Made by a program: the position numbers and the translations under genes. A stretch of DNA of 64,000 nucleotides from contig BOYI01000001.1 in NCBI GenBank assembly GCA_019651435.1, forward strand, positions 620,001 to 684,000, read 5' to 3'. The notes beneath the pieces are model-generated. The model had not been told where the DNA came from and did not search any database. It saw only the letters and a program-made list of their open reading frames with translations. How positions within the stretch are numbered: the stretch's first letter is position 1; each line of letters begins with the position of its first letter. Below, one piece after another: positions 49,672 through 59,080 of the stretch. Source of the stretch: Pelagibacteraceae bacterium (GTDB taxonomy: Bacteria; Pseudomonadota; Alphaproteobacteria; HIMB59).

Positions 49672-50727
49672 ATGAAAAAAATATTTATCATTATATTCTC
49701 TTTATCATTACTATTAGTTAAATTTTCTTATGCTCATGATCCTAAAAACTGTGATGTGTTAGAAAATTATGATTTTTCTCAATTTGATAATTGGAAGAGT
49801 GAAGTTATTAAAAATGCTCCTGAATATGGCCTAGGTAAGAATTTTGTTCAGTCGTTGGTGAAAGACTTCCAAGTTAATAAAAGGGTGATTGAAAATGATA
49901 AATGTCAGCCAGAATTTACCTTAACTTTTTCTGAATATATCGATAAAAGAATATCAAACTTAAGAGTTAAAAATGGTATTAATAAATATAATAAATACAA
50001 TAGTTTATTACAAAAAATTAAAAAAGTTTATAATGTACAGCCACGATTTATTATTTCAATATGGGGTTTGGAGACAGCATATGGTGAAATTACAGGGAAT
50101 TACCCAGTCATAGAAAGTCTACTTACAATGTCTTATGATGAGAGACGTCGTAGGTACTTTACAAAAGAGCTTTACAATTCATTTAAAATTATCGAGGAAG
50201 GACATATTGATTTAGAGAATTTTAAAGGTTCTTGGGCCGGGGCAATGGGACAAAATCAATTCATGCCATCCAGTTTTCTGAATTACGCTCAAGATTTTAA
50301 TAATGACGGTAAAAAAAATATCTGGACTGATATTGAGGACTCATTAGCCTCAATCGGTAGGTATCTTCAAGGAGTTGGATCTAATAAATGGGATCCTAAC
50401 TATACATGGGGTAGGGAAGTGATACCTCCTGAAAACATCAAGGAATTGGAAAAAGAATTATTTATCAAAAGGGAAAAAGGATGTCTTGCTATTAAGAAAT
50501 TATCCAAAAAGATACCCTTATCTAAATTTAGAGAGATGAATTTCCAAAAATTGAATGGCCAAAAAGTAGATAATTTAGGGATCGATAGCTATTTAGTAAG
50601 AATGGGAAGAGAGGAAAATGATTTCAGATATTTTATTGTCTACAATAATTATTTAAATATCCTCTCATACAACTGTTCCAATTATTACGCTTTATCCGTA
50701 GGACTTTTGAGTGATAAAATTAAATAA
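49672..50727 (+). CDS. mltB: Lytic murein transglycosylase, MltB family
   Basis: This 351-residue exported protein has a signal peptide ending at SYAHD. The family motifs are SIWGLETAYGEITGNYPVIESLLTM, with the catalytic glutamate in LETAYG, a DERRRRYF segment, and GSWAGAMGQNQFMPSSFLNYAQDFNNDGKKN. The enzyme cleaves peptidoglycan glycan strands, forming 1,6-anhydromuramyl ends. It heads the mltB, rlpA-like, dacA, tmk, holB, metG, tatD run. The 3' end overlaps the next gene by 17 bases. Confidence 0.94.
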   Translation: MKKIFIIIFSLSLLLVKFSYAHDPKNCDVLENYDFSQFDNWKSEVIKNAPEYGLGKNFVQSLVKDFQVNKRVIENDKCQPEFTLTFSEYIDKRISNLRVKNGINKYNKYNSLLQKIKKVYNVQPRFIISIWGLETAYGEITGNYPVIESLLTMSYDERRRRYFTKELYNSFKIIEEGHIDLENFKGSWAGAMGQNQFMPSSFLNYAQDFNNDGKKNIWTDIEDSLASIGRYLQGVGSNKWDPNYTWGREVIPPENIKELEKELFIKREKGCLAIKKLSKKIPLSKFREMNFQKLNGQKVDNLGIDSYLVRMGREENDFRYFIVYNNYLNILSYNCSNYYALSVGLLSDKIK

Positions 50728-51484
50728 TTTACATAAAGTATTATTTTTACTGTTTTTTTCTTCTTGTACTGTCCCTGTTGTAGAGAAAGAAAATGAAAAT
50801 ATAGTTACAGAGAAAGTCTCAAATGAGTCCTTCTTTACTAAAACATCTGTTAATTTATCTAATGTTGAAGACTATGAGATTCAACTTTCAACATTAGAGA
50901 GTTTTACAATATCAAATGATTTAAGTGATTATGAAATTTCTCATAAAAATCTCCCATATCCAGGAGTTGCAAAAATATCTAATCCTAATGATTTAAGTGA
51001 ATATATTGTTGTTAGAAATGTAAAAAATACTACTAATAGTAAATTGCAAATAAGTGAAAATTTAGCTTCATTATTGCAAGTAAATACAAGAATTTATATT
51101 GAATATTTAAAAGATGAGTCTCTTAGATTGAGGAAGGTTGAAGACTCAAAAGAACAAAGTAAGGTGAAGATGGATGATACCGAAATTTCCTTTGAAAACT
51201 TAGAGGATGAACAAACAGAATTAAGTTCGAGTCTTGACATGGAAAAAATTAAAGAAATTGAAACTTTATCTAAAAACTATGAAGGGTTAGTGCTTATTGA
51301 CAGCTATAATGACATTGGTTCTGCAAAATTGATTACAAATAAAATTAGAAATTTAGGCCTTATATTTGAAGAAAATGAGGACAAAATTAATGTTTTTGCT
51401 GGTCCTTTTGAAAAAAATGATATTAATCTAAAAATAGATTTTCTAATTAGAAATGGATATACGAATGCTCAATTATACCCTTAG
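50711..51484 (+). CDS. Lipoprotein with degenerate RlpA region and C-terminal SPOR-like domain
   Basis: This 257-residue protein starts with a lipobox (FSSC near residue 19). The middle has PYPGVAKISNPNDLSEYIVVRNVKNT, which resembles the RlpA double-psi barrel segment but without its usual GxASxYG start. After an acidic linker the C-terminus (about 195-257) looks like a SPOR peptidoglycan-binding domain (NVFAGPFEKNDINLKIDFL). Its place between mltB and dacA is where rlpA normally stands in Alphaproteobacteria. Loss of the catalytic part would leave a binding or structural protein. The assignment leans on context. Confidence 0.65.
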   Translation: MIKLNNLHKVLFLLFFSSCTVPVVEKENENIVTEKVSNESFFTKTSVNLSNVEDYEIQLSTLESFTISNDLSDYEISHKNLPYPGVAKISNPNDLSEYIVVRNVKNTTNSKLQISENLASLLQVNTRIYIEYLKDESLRLRKVEDSKEQSKVKMDDTEISFENLEDEQTELSSSLDMEKIKEIETLSKNYEGLVLIDSYNDIGSAKLITNKIRNLGLIFEENEDKINVFAGPFEKNDINLKIDFLIRNGYTNAQLYP

Positions 51485-52595
51485 ATCTTTAATTCTATCG
51501 ATTTCAATATTATTTTTCGCTTTTAACTCTAATGCTATAGAAAGCATTGCAAAAACAGCTTTATTGATTGATCTTTCCACTGGCGAAGTACTTCTTGATA
51601 AAAATTCTGACGAAAAAACATATCCATCAAGTATGACTAAAATTATGACTGCTTTGATGGCCTTTGAAAAAATTAAAGATGGAACCTTATCTATGGATCA
51701 AGAATTCTTAATCAGTAAAAAGGCCTGGAAAATGGGAGGTTCTAAGATGTTCATTGAAGTAGACAAAAAAGTAAAAGTCTCCGATTTGCTCTTAGGTGTG
51801 GTGGTTCAAAGCGGTAATGATGCATCAATTGCAATTGCAGAGGGTATTTCAGGCTCTGAAGAGACTTTTGCTATTGAGATGAATAATTTAGGTAAAAAAA
51901 TAGGTCTTAATAATACTAATTTTACAAATAGTAGTGGTTGGCCAAACGATAATCATTACACAACAGCTAAAGATTTAGCTAAAGTTGCTCAATATACCTT
52001 AAATGAGCATCCAGAACTTTATAAAATGTATGCAATAACTGAATTCACCTATAGTGGAATTAAACAAGATAATCGAAATCCACTTTTATATTCATTTGAG
52101 GGTGCAGACGGTTTTAAAACAGGCCATACACAGGCCGCTGGATATGGCTTAGTTGGTTCTGCTGAGAGGGGAGGTCGAAGGTTATTGTTAGTCTTGAACG
52201 GTTTAGAGACTTCAAGATCAAGGGCACAAGAATCTCTTAGACTAATGGACTGGGGTTTTAATAATTTTCAATTAGTTGATTTTTATAAACAAGGAGAATT
52301 CGTTATAGAGGCTTCAACCTGGCTTGGAAAACAAGAAAAAGTAAAGCTATCCTCCCAACAAGACATTAGTGTTAGTATACCCAAAACTCACATCTCTGAT
52401 ATGAAAGTTGAGGTTTTAGTGGAAGAACCAATACCAACTCCAATCTCAATTAATGATCAGGTTGGTTTAGTTCAAATTTCCTATGCTGATAAAAAATTAC
52501 AATACCCATTATTAGCCTCTGAAAATATTGAACAAAAAGGTTTCTTTTCAAGAATTACTTCAGCCCTTTATTATTTAGTCTTAGGTTCTAACTAA
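51465..52595 (+). CDS. dacA: D-alanyl-D-alanine carboxypeptidase (penicillin-binding protein 5/6 family)
   Basis: The exported enzyme has all three serine-peptidase motifs: SMTK (STxK type, near residue 60), SGN in VVQSGNDASIAIAEG, and KTG in DGFKTGHTQAAGYG. The C-terminal PBP5 beta domain and a terminal amphipathic/hydrophobic stretch (FFSRITSALYYLVLG) anchor it to the membrane. It trims the terminal D-alanine from peptidoglycan pentapeptides. The second ATG (51465) gives the better signal peptide; one four codons earlier is possible. It overlaps the previous gene by 20 bases. Confidence 0.95.
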   Translation: MLNYTLRSLILSISILFFAFNSNAIESIAKTALLIDLSTGEVLLDKNSDEKTYPSSMTKIMTALMAFEKIKDGTLSMDQEFLISKKAWKMGGSKMFIEVDKKVKVSDLLLGVVVQSGNDASIAIAEGISGSEETFAIEMNNLGKKIGLNNTNFTNSSGWPNDNHYTTAKDLAKVAQYTLNEHPELYKMYAITEFTYSGIKQDNRNPLLYSFEGADGFKTGHTQAAGYGLVGSAERGGRRLLLVLNGLETSRSRAQESLRLMDWGFNNFQLVDFYKQGEFVIEASTWLGKQEKVKLSSQQDISVSIPKTHISDMKVEVLVEEPIPTPISINDQVGLVQISYADKKLQYPLLASENIEQKGFFSRITSALYYLVLGSN

Positions 52596-52602
52596 TACCA
52601 TT

Positions 52603-53202
52603 ATGAAAATTATAAGCTTTGAAGGCTTTGAATATTCAGGAAAGTCAACACAAATAAAACTTTTACAAAATTATTTTAAGAAAAATAAAATTAAATCTTT
52701 CTTTACTAGAGAGCCTGGTGGAAACAAACAATTAGAAAAAATAAGAAAAATTATACTTCAATCTGATTTTGATAATTTAAGTTTAATTTTATTCTTTTTC
52801 GCATCTCGATTTTCTTTACTATCATCAATGAAAAATAATAATTTAGTCGTTTTTGATAGATTTTTTGACTCAACTTATGCTTATCAAAAATTTACTAGTA
52901 AAGATAAGTTATTAATACTTAATCTTATCAATCAAATTGACAAAAAGTATATTCCAAATATTACATTTTATTTCAAAATTAATAAGAAGACTTTAATAGA
53001 AAGAAAAAAAATGAGAGGTCAAAAAAATTACTTTGATAAAAAATATGCTTCTCATTTTAGTCGTATACAAAAAAATTATGACGAAATTGGAAAAATGAAA
53101 GTAGGTAAAAGAAAATTTATTATCATTGATGCTAGTAAACCAAAAGAAATTATTCATAAAGAAATTGTTGAAAATTTAAAAAAATGCAAATTGATAAGGT
53201 AA
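52603..53202 (+). CDS. tmk: Thymidylate kinase
   Basis: This 199-residue enzyme has P-loop GFEYSGKST, TREPGG near residue 37, the DR motif DRFFDSTYAYQ near residue 87 and a LID-type region with ERKKMRGQKNYFDKK. It phosphorylates dTMP to dTDP for DNA synthesis. The P-loop normally reads GxEGxGKx; the inner glycine is tyrosine here, although the outer glycine and GKS remain. It overlaps holB by 19 bases, consistent with the usual tmk-holB pair. Confidence 0.93.
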   Translation: MKIISFEGFEYSGKSTQIKLLQNYFKKNKIKSFFTREPGGNKQLEKIRKIILQSDFDNLSLILFFFASRFSLLSSMKNNNLVVFDRFFDSTYAYQKFTSKDKLLILNLINQIDKKYIPNITFYFKINKKTLIERKKMRGQKNYFDKKYASHFSRIQKNYDEIGKMKVGKRKFIIIDASKPKEIIHKEIVENLKKCKLIR

Positions 53203-53978
53203 TAAGTTTTATAAGATCTCAAAAAAATGGTTTTTTTTTAATTGAGGTGAGAGCAGATAGTCAATTAGAAGCAATAGAAAACACCTTAAAAGATATTTTT
53301 TTCGAAAAACAATATGAAATCGATACATCTTTTTTTTCGATAAAACCAGAGGATGCATCTAAATCAATTAGTATTGAACAGATAAGAAAACTAAAAAAAG
53401 AGTTTCTTCATACCAATGTTTTAGATCTCCATAAAATTATTTATTTAAGTGAAATTAATCTTCTTAATAATAATTCTATAAATGCCTTATTAAAAATAAT
53501 AGAAGAAGTTCCTCAAAAAACATTCTTTATTTTTTGCTCTCAAAATCTATTAAAAGTTCCTGATACTATTTTATCTAGAGCTAGAATAATTAGAATTGAA
53601 GAAACCATTTCAAATGGCACAAATAGCCTTCAAGATTTATTGAACTCAACAATTAATCATAACCAAAATATTTCTGATGATATAATTACTTCTATTGTTG
53701 ATCCTTTTATTTCTTTAAAGGCATCTGATTTTTTTGAAAGTTTAAAACTTTTTGACAAGAATAACTTAAAAATACCATCTGAAATATTTTTAAAAATTTT
53801 AAGTTTTTATTTAAATCAATCTTTGAATAATCAAAAACTTTTTAAATATTTAATTAAACTACATTCTGATTTTATTTATGATTTAGACGAAAGTATTAAA
53901 TTTAATACATTGACTAATGATTTAATTGCTATTTATTTTACCAGACTTAATTCAAATTTAATCAAATATGGAAAATAA
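53184..53978 (+). CDS. holB: DNA polymerase III delta' subunit (short form)
   Basis: This 264-residue protein has the clamp-loader segments SISIEQIRKLKKEFL, HKIIYLSEINLLNNNSINALLKIIEEVP and SRARIIRIEE near the sensor region. HolB is part of the complex that loads the beta clamp on DNA. The normal N-terminal Walker-A-like and zinc-binding segments are missing or eroded, making it shorter than the usual 300-330 residues; delta' is not an active ATPase, so this can be tolerated. It lies between tmk and metG, the expected context. Confidence 0.85.
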   Translation: MQIDKVISFIRSQKNGFFLIEVRADSQLEAIENTLKDIFFEKQYEIDTSFFSIKPEDASKSISIEQIRKLKKEFLHTNVLDLHKIIYLSEINLLNNNSINALLKIIEEVPQKTFFIFCSQNLLKVPDTILSRARIIRIEETISNGTNSLQDLLNSTINHNQNISDDIITSIVDPFISLKASDFFESLKLFDKNNLKIPSEIFLKILSFYLNQSLNNQKLFKYLIKLHSDFIYDLDESIKFNTLTNDLIAIYFTRLNSNLIKYGK

Positions 53979-55485
53979 ATATTTTACTACTCCCATTTAC
54001 TACGTAAATGACAAACCCCATATAGGTCATGCCTATACATCCATTTCTGTTGATGTTTTAAAGAGATTTTACAAATTACTTGGTTGTGGTTCTTATTTTC
54101 TAACAGGAACAGATGAACATGGGCAAAAAGTTGAAAAAGCAGCTCTTGATAAAGGTGTTGATCCAAAAAGTTTACAGATCAAGTCTCTGAAAACTTTTAG
54201 AGCATTATCAGATATTTTAAACTTGGATAATGATGACTTTATAAGAACAACCGAAGATAGACACATAAAATCAGTTCAAAATTTATGGAATAGACTTCTG
54301 GAAAATGATGAAATTTACTTATCAAAATATTCAGGATGGTATTCCGTAAGAGATGAGGCCTTTGTTGCAGAAAATGAAATAACTGAAAAAGATGGAAAAA
54401 AATTCAATTCTTTTGGCTCTGAATTATCTTGGGTGGAAGAGGAGAGCTACTTTTTTCGACTATCTAAATGGCAAGACCGATTATTAGAACTATATGACTC
54501 AGTTCCAAATTTTGTTCATCCTAAATCTCGTTTAAATGAGGTAAAAAGCTTTGTTTCCGGAGGATTAAAAGATCTATCAATTTCAAGAACAACATTTAAA
54601 TGGGGGATAGATGTACCTAACGATGATAAGCACATCATGTATGTGTGGTTAGATGCATTAACAAACTACATATCTGCACTAGGTTTTCCAGATCAAGAAA
54701 ATAAAAAATATAAAGATTTCTGGCCTGGTATTCATGTTGTTGGCAAAGATATTCTTAGATTTCACGCCGTATATTGGCCTGCATTTCTTATGGCAGCAGG
54801 TTTAGAACCGCCAAAACAAATCGTTGCGCATGGTTGGTGGACTAATGAAGGTGAGAAAATTAGCAAAAGTCTCGGGAATGTTATAGATCCTATTGAATTA
54901 ATTAATGTTTATGGGCTTGATCAAGTTAGATATTTCCTAATGAGAGAAGTACCTTTTGGTAATGATGGTGATTTTTCAAAAGACGCAATGATTAATAGGA
55001 TAAATGGAGATTTATCAAATAATTTTGGTAATTTAATGCAAAGAGTATTAAGTTTTATATTTAAAAATTCAAATCAAACTATTGATTTTACAGATAAAGT
55101 TTTGAATTTTGAAATTTATCAAAATATCATTTCCTCACAAAATAATTTATTTGAGATGATGGATAAATATAGTTTTGATGGCTATTTAAAAATTATTTTC
55201 GGACACCTAAATGATTTAAACACTTATGTCGATAAATCCGCTCCGTGGGAGTTAAGAAAAACAGATCAAGTGAGAATGAAGGAGGTATTAGATCAAATAT
55301 CTTTGTGTATTCTTAAAATTACTCAATTTTTATCTCCATTTATACCTAATGGCGCTGAAAAAGTTTACTCAACATTTGGTCTAGATGAATCTTATCTTAG
55401 CTTTGATAAATTTGATGAAATTATTAAAAAAAATTCACTTAAAATATCAAAGCCTGAACCCATATTTATGAGAATAGATAGTTAA
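53968..55485 (+). CDS. metG: Methionyl-tRNA synthetase
   Basis: This 505-residue class I synthetase has the HIGH-type motif PHIGHAY near residue 16, GTDEHGQKVEKAA, the MYVWLDALTNY segment and the KMSKS-type KISKS near residue 296, then an anticodon-binding helical domain. It attaches methionine to tRNA-Met. No zinc-knuckle cysteines are seen in the connective region, and the C-terminal dimer domain is absent, as in the shorter family members. It overlaps holB by 11 bases. Confidence 0.96.
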   Translation: MENKYFTTPIYYVNDKPHIGHAYTSISVDVLKRFYKLLGCGSYFLTGTDEHGQKVEKAALDKGVDPKSLQIKSLKTFRALSDILNLDNDDFIRTTEDRHIKSVQNLWNRLLENDEIYLSKYSGWYSVRDEAFVAENEITEKDGKKFNSFGSELSWVEEESYFFRLSKWQDRLLELYDSVPNFVHPKSRLNEVKSFVSGGLKDLSISRTTFKWGIDVPNDDKHIMYVWLDALTNYISALGFPDQENKKYKDFWPGIHVVGKDILRFHAVYWPAFLMAAGLEPPKQIVAHGWWTNEGEKISKSLGNVIDPIELINVYGLDQVRYFLMREVPFGNDGDFSKDAMINRINGDLSNNFGNLMQRVLSFIFKNSNQTIDFTDKVLNFEIYQNIISSQNNLFEMMDKYSFDGYLKIIFGHLNDLNTYVDKSAPWELRKTDQVRMKEVLDQISLCILKITQFLSPFIPNGAEKVYSTFGLDESYLSFDKFDEIIKKNSLKISKPEPIFMRIDS

Positions 55486-55490
55486 AAGTC

Positions 55491-56266
55491 GTGTTAACTG
55501 ACGCACATGTTAATTTTTCCCATAAAGATCTCATTAATTCTGTAGATCAAATAATAACTGAAGGTAGAGAAGGGGGAGTCACAAGATTTTTAGCAGTAAA
55601 CTCAAATTTATATGAAATTGAAACTGATTATAATTTGGTTAAAAATTACGAATTTATTGATCTTTCTATTGGCCATCATCCATATTTGTGCAAGAGGTAG
55701 ATGAAGATAACTTCGAAGCATTACTTTGAGAAACATATCGACTCTTACAAAAATAAGATAAAGGTTATTGGGAAACAGGTCTTGATTTTAGTTATGATGT
55801 AAAACCAATAAATCAAATTAAATCTTTTAAATTACATATTGAATCAGCTATAAAAAATAATCTTCCAATCTTAATCCATGTTCGAGATGCTTTTGAGGAA
55901 ACATATAATATTTTATCTGATTACAAATCAGAGCTAAAAACAGTTTTGATTCATTGTTTTACTGGAGATGATAATTATGCTGAGAAATTCGTAAATCTCG
56001 GTTGTTATTTTTCAATTACAGGCATTATCACTTTCAAAAATGCTGAGAAACTTAGAGGAACGATTAAAAAACTACCAAAAAATAAGATTTTTTTTGAAAC
56101 AGATGCCCCTTATTTGACCCCGGTTCCCATGAGAGGAGAAATCAACAAACCTTCCTTATTAAAGCATATAGTTGAATACTATAGTGAGCTTACAGAAGAA
56201 GATTTTGATGATATTGCTCAGATTTCATCAAAAAATTACGAAAGATTTATTTCATGTCAGCCTTAA
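55491..56266 (+). CDS. tatD: TatD family hydrolase/DNase (frameshifted)
   Basis: From GTG 55491 the protein reads VLTDAHVNFSHKDL, then LSIGHHPY. After shifts near 55690, 55730 and 55763 it continues with ETGLDFSYD, an ESAIKNNLPILIHVRDA segment, LIHCFTGDDNYAEKFVNLGCYFSITG and FFETDAPYLTP. These contain the metal ligands of the TatD TIM barrel. The second His of the first HxH pair is Asn (DAHVN), as in some TatD subfamilies. It removes 3' nucleotides from DNA or acts in quality control. It follows metG in the usual alphaproteobacterial order and overlaps the next gene by 13 bases. Confidence 0.88.
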
Positions 56267-57039
56267 AAATAACTATATTGGGGTGTGGTTCTAGCTTTGG
56301 AGTGCCTTTATTTCATAACATTTGGGGCAAATGCGATCCGAAAGAACCAAAAAATATAAGATCTCGACCTTCTATTTTAGTTCAAAAAAATGGTAAAAAT
56401 TTACTTATAGACACTAGCCCAGATCTTAAACAGCAGATTTTAAGCAATAAAATAGACAATATTGATGCTGTTTTTTATACTCATGAGCACGCGGATCATA
56501 CTCACGGTATCAATGAACTTAGATCTATAAATCTTATTCATCGCAAAATTATTCCATGCTATGGAAATGAACAAACTATGGAAAAAATAACTCATAGTTT
56601 TAATTATCTCTTTGAAAATACTGAAAAAAGTTATTACCCGGCAATACTTTCAAAAAATCTTTTCTCATCAAAAGAATTTGAAATTTTCGGAATTAATATA
56701 AAGCTTATAAGCCAAAATCATGGAGATATTGACTCAATTGGCTTCATTTTTGACGATAAAGTTGCATACAACTTAGATGTTAAGTATTTTTATGACCAAG
56801 AAGAATATTTCAAAAAAATTGAAAATATTGACCATTGGATTGTCGGATGTTTAAGAATTGATCCTCATATTTCCCATGCTTCTTTAGCTGAGGTAAAAGA
56901 ATGGCTGGATATAGTTAAGCCAAAAAAAGCTTATTTAAGCCATATGACAGCTCATTTAGACTTTAAAGATACATTCAAGTATCTCGATAATCCCAATTAT
57001 ATGCCAGGATATGATGGGCAAATATTACAAATAAAATGA
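56254..57039 (+). CDS. Metallo-beta-lactamase fold hydrolase, PhnP-like
   Basis: This 261-residue protein has GCGSSFGVP near the N-terminus, LLIDTSPDLKQQ, the zinc motif THEHADHTHGINELR (HxHxDH), and C-terminal HISHAS and KAYLSHMTAH histidines. It belongs to the PhnP/phosphodiesterase-like metallo-hydrolases found after tatD in many Alphaproteobacteria. The substrate is probably a cyclic nucleotide or phosphodiester, but this is not shown. The frame is intact and the length normal. Confidence 0.92.
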   Translation: MSALKITILGCGSSFGVPLFHNIWGKCDPKEPKNIRSRPSILVQKNGKNLLIDTSPDLKQQILSNKIDNIDAVFYTHEHADHTHGINELRSINLIHRKIIPCYGNEQTMEKITHSFNYLFENTEKSYYPAILSKNLFSSKEFEIFGINIKLISQNHGDIDSIGFIFDDKVAYNLDVKYFYDQEEYFKKIENIDHWIVGCLRIDPHISHASLAEVKEWLDIVKPKKAYLSHMTAHLDFKDTFKYLDNPNYMPGYDGQILQIK

Positions 57040-57094
57040 ATTTGATATATATAAAGTTCCTATAATATATATTATGCAACAAATATATATATAA

Positions 57095-57556
57095 ATGTCT
57101 GTAAAATCAGTAAAAGAAGAACTTGAAATTAAGGCCCCTGACCTAGAAATCATTGAACATAATACATCAACTGCGTCTGTAGATGAAGCCGCATTAGCTC
57201 ATAGTGTTAAACCTGGGCAGATTGTTAAAACAATAGCCTTAATGCTTGATAAACCAATACTATTAATGGTAGCTGGTGATACCAAAATAGATAATAAAAA
57301 ATATAAAAATACATTTAAAAAAAAGGCTAAAATGCTCTCTGGTGAGCAAACTGAGGAATTTACATCCCACCCCATTGGAGGTGTTTGTCCATTTGGACTC
57401 CCATCAAAATTGGATATATATGCTGATATATCACTAGATAACTATGATTTTGTTATACCTGCAGCAGGTTCTGGGAATAGTTCTGTAATAATAGAAAAAA
57501 ATAGGTTGTTGGAAATAGTATCGGCCACAAAAGTAGATGTGACCGTACCAAAATAA
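57095..57556 (+). CDS. YbaK/EbsC family aminoacyl-tRNA deacylase
   Basis: This 153-residue protein has the YbaK domain: EHNTSTASVDEAALAH, QIVKTIALML with the conserved lysine, MVAGDTKIDNKK, and GGVCPFGLPSKLDIY near residue 105. Family members hydrolyse mischarged tRNAs (Cys-tRNA-Pro or Ala-tRNA-Pro) as free-standing editing enzymes. Length is typical. A TATAAT sequence lies at 57061-57066 upstream, but without a well-spaced partner element. Confidence 0.92.
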   Translation: MSVKSVKEELEIKAPDLEIIEHNTSTASVDEAALAHSVKPGQIVKTIALMLDKPILLMVAGDTKIDNKKYKNTFKKKAKMLSGEQTEEFTSHPIGGVCPFGLPSKLDIYADISLDNYDFVIPAAGSGNSSVIIEKNRLLEIVSATKVDVTVPK

Positions 57557-57574
57557 TTAAGTAAAATTAGTAAG

Positions 57575-57847
57575 TTAATCTAATCTTTTAAATTTAGATT
57601 TTACAACTTTGGGTGCTACAGTGAATGTGGCTGCTGTCATAAAAGTTCCAAATATCAACAGAAAATGAGCTGCTGCTGTTAGTCCAAAAACAAGAAAAGA
57701 CCCGAAATATAAAGAGAATATGATACACCACATCCAAGCTAATACTTGCATAATTAGATGTCTCAAAGCTAAATCCGGTATTTTTCTGAGTGGATTCCAG
57801 TCTGCATCCATTACACCGCTATAAATTTGCATAAATAAATTTTTCAT
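57575..57847 (-). CDS. Small uncharacterised membrane protein, 90 residues
   Basis: Not recognised. After a polar N-terminal part (YSGVMDADWNPLRKIPDLALRH) there are two hydrophobic segments (about 33-55 and 57-78), and the C-terminus is basic. The NPLRKIPDL..RH..MQ pattern suggests conserved family sequence, although I cannot name the family. It lies between convergent ybaK and the divergent isomerase-like gene, transcribed alone. Confidence 0.65.
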   Translation of the reverse strand: MKNLFMQIYSGVMDADWNPLRKIPDLALRHLIMQVLAWMWCIIFSLYFGSFLVFGLTAAAHFLLIFGTFMTAATFTVAPKVVKSKFKRLD

Positions 57848-57926
57848 AGGTTATTATACATGCGACATAATTGACCAGATCAAATAAAAACTTAAAAAAA
57901 TTAATTATAAAAATATATTGATAATC

Positions 57927-58517
57927 ATGAAAAAAATAGAGTTTTGGTATTCAATTGGTAGTACGTATACATATCTTTCAACCCAAAGATTGGAGCAATT
58001 GGAAGCAAATAATGATGTTGTTTTCGAATGGTTCCCTTTTAGCGTTAGAGCCAGAATGATTGAAATGGAAAATGTTCCTTTTATGGCTGAGAAAAAGCGA
58101 CAAAAAATTGATTATATGTGGAGAGATGTACAAAGAAGAGCAAAATTATATGGTTTTGATGCAAAAACCCCCGCCCCCTATCCCCTTAAAGAGTTTGATT
58201 TAGCTAATAGAATAGCAATCCTTGGAAAAAAAGAAGGCTGGATAAAGGAATATACTAAAATTACCTATAAAAAATGGTTTTTAGAGCATTTAGAGCCAGG
58301 ATTAGATCCAAACTTATCAGATACACTTAAAGAATTAGGCCTTGATAGAGATAAGGTGTTAAAAGAAGCCAATAGTAATGAAATTGAGGATAATTATCTT
58401 CAAAACACGGAAATAGCTAAAAATAAGGGTATTTTTGGTAGTCCAACATTTATCTATGAAAATGAGGTTTTTTGGGGAGATGATAGATGTGAGGATGCAA
58501 TTAAATGGAGTCAATAA
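57927..58517 (+). CDS. DsbA-fold 2-hydroxychromene-2-carboxylate isomerase-like protein
   Basis: This protein of about 196 residues has the thioredoxin-fold start IEFWYSIGSTYTYLSTQRL, where the serine-containing loop replaces a CxxC pair, then EWFPFSVRARM, YMWRDVQRRAKLYG and the C-terminal GIFGSPTFIYENEVFWGDDR. This matches HCCA isomerase/kappa-class GST-like proteins, which use glutathione in isomerising aromatic-degradation intermediates. The true substrate is unknown. ATG 57927 is preferred over the TTG nine bases upstream. Confidence 0.88.
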   Translation: MKKIEFWYSIGSTYTYLSTQRLEQLEANNDVVFEWFPFSVRARMIEMENVPFMAEKKRQKIDYMWRDVQRRAKLYGFDAKTPAPYPLKEFDLANRIAILGKKEGWIKEYTKITYKKWFLEHLEPGLDPNLSDTLKELGLDRDKVLKEANSNEIEDNYLQNTEIAKNKGIFGSPTFIYENEVFWGDDRCEDAIKWSQ

Positions 58518-59080
58518 ACTAGCTTTATTTCGCTTTTTTTTGCGTTTTTAGCTATGTTGAATTTAAGTTAAGTATAATTCCATACCAAAAAAAGTTGATT
58601 TAGCTATTGTTTTTAAATATTTAATTTGTATATTGCTTGCCCTCAAAAAGATTAAATATTCGCCATTTTTCAAAGTTGTCGTAATTTGCGGTTCAAAAAT
58701 TAGCTTTTTTGAAGGTTCAATACTATCCTCCAGTTAAAAAATACTATAGATAACGCACAAATCGTTAATTTATTAAAAAAAATATTAAACTATTCTTACT
58801 TTAATAAAGAAATCGATCGGTGAATCTAAATTATACCCAAAATTAGAAAATATTTATGAAAAAAGATTTTTTAAATTTTGTTCTTGTTGATTTTTAATGG
58901 TTTTTTCTTATTTTTAAAAAAATTAAAATATTATATTATTTTTTATTATCTAGATTATTTAATTAAACTTAAATTTGTTATTTTATGATCACACCTAATT
59001 TTAAATAAAAAAAAATTTTATTACAATAATTATATAGTAAAATCAGTAGTATAATTTAAATATTTAATAATATATATAAC
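58518..59080. other. Gene-free AT-rich stretch of about 560 bases
   Basis: No open frame of useful length with coding character was found on either strand, and no tRNA, repeat array or transposase remnant is visible. It contains long A and T runs, for example around 58780-58800 and 58880-58930. Both flanking genes, the HCCA isomerase-like gene and typA, point toward it, so it is a convergent 3' spacer. It is unusually long for this compact window. Confidence 0.6.

Noticed and set aside
57042-57066. TTGATA and TATAAT upstream of the ybaK-like gene as a promoter
   Set aside because: The elements are only 13 bases apart, too close for a sigma-70 promoter; TATAAT alone is common in this base composition.
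58690-58720. GGTTCAA repeated twice, 24 bases apart
   Set aside because: Two copies of a 7-mer in a long AT-rich spacer are expected by chance and there is no third copy or regular spacing.
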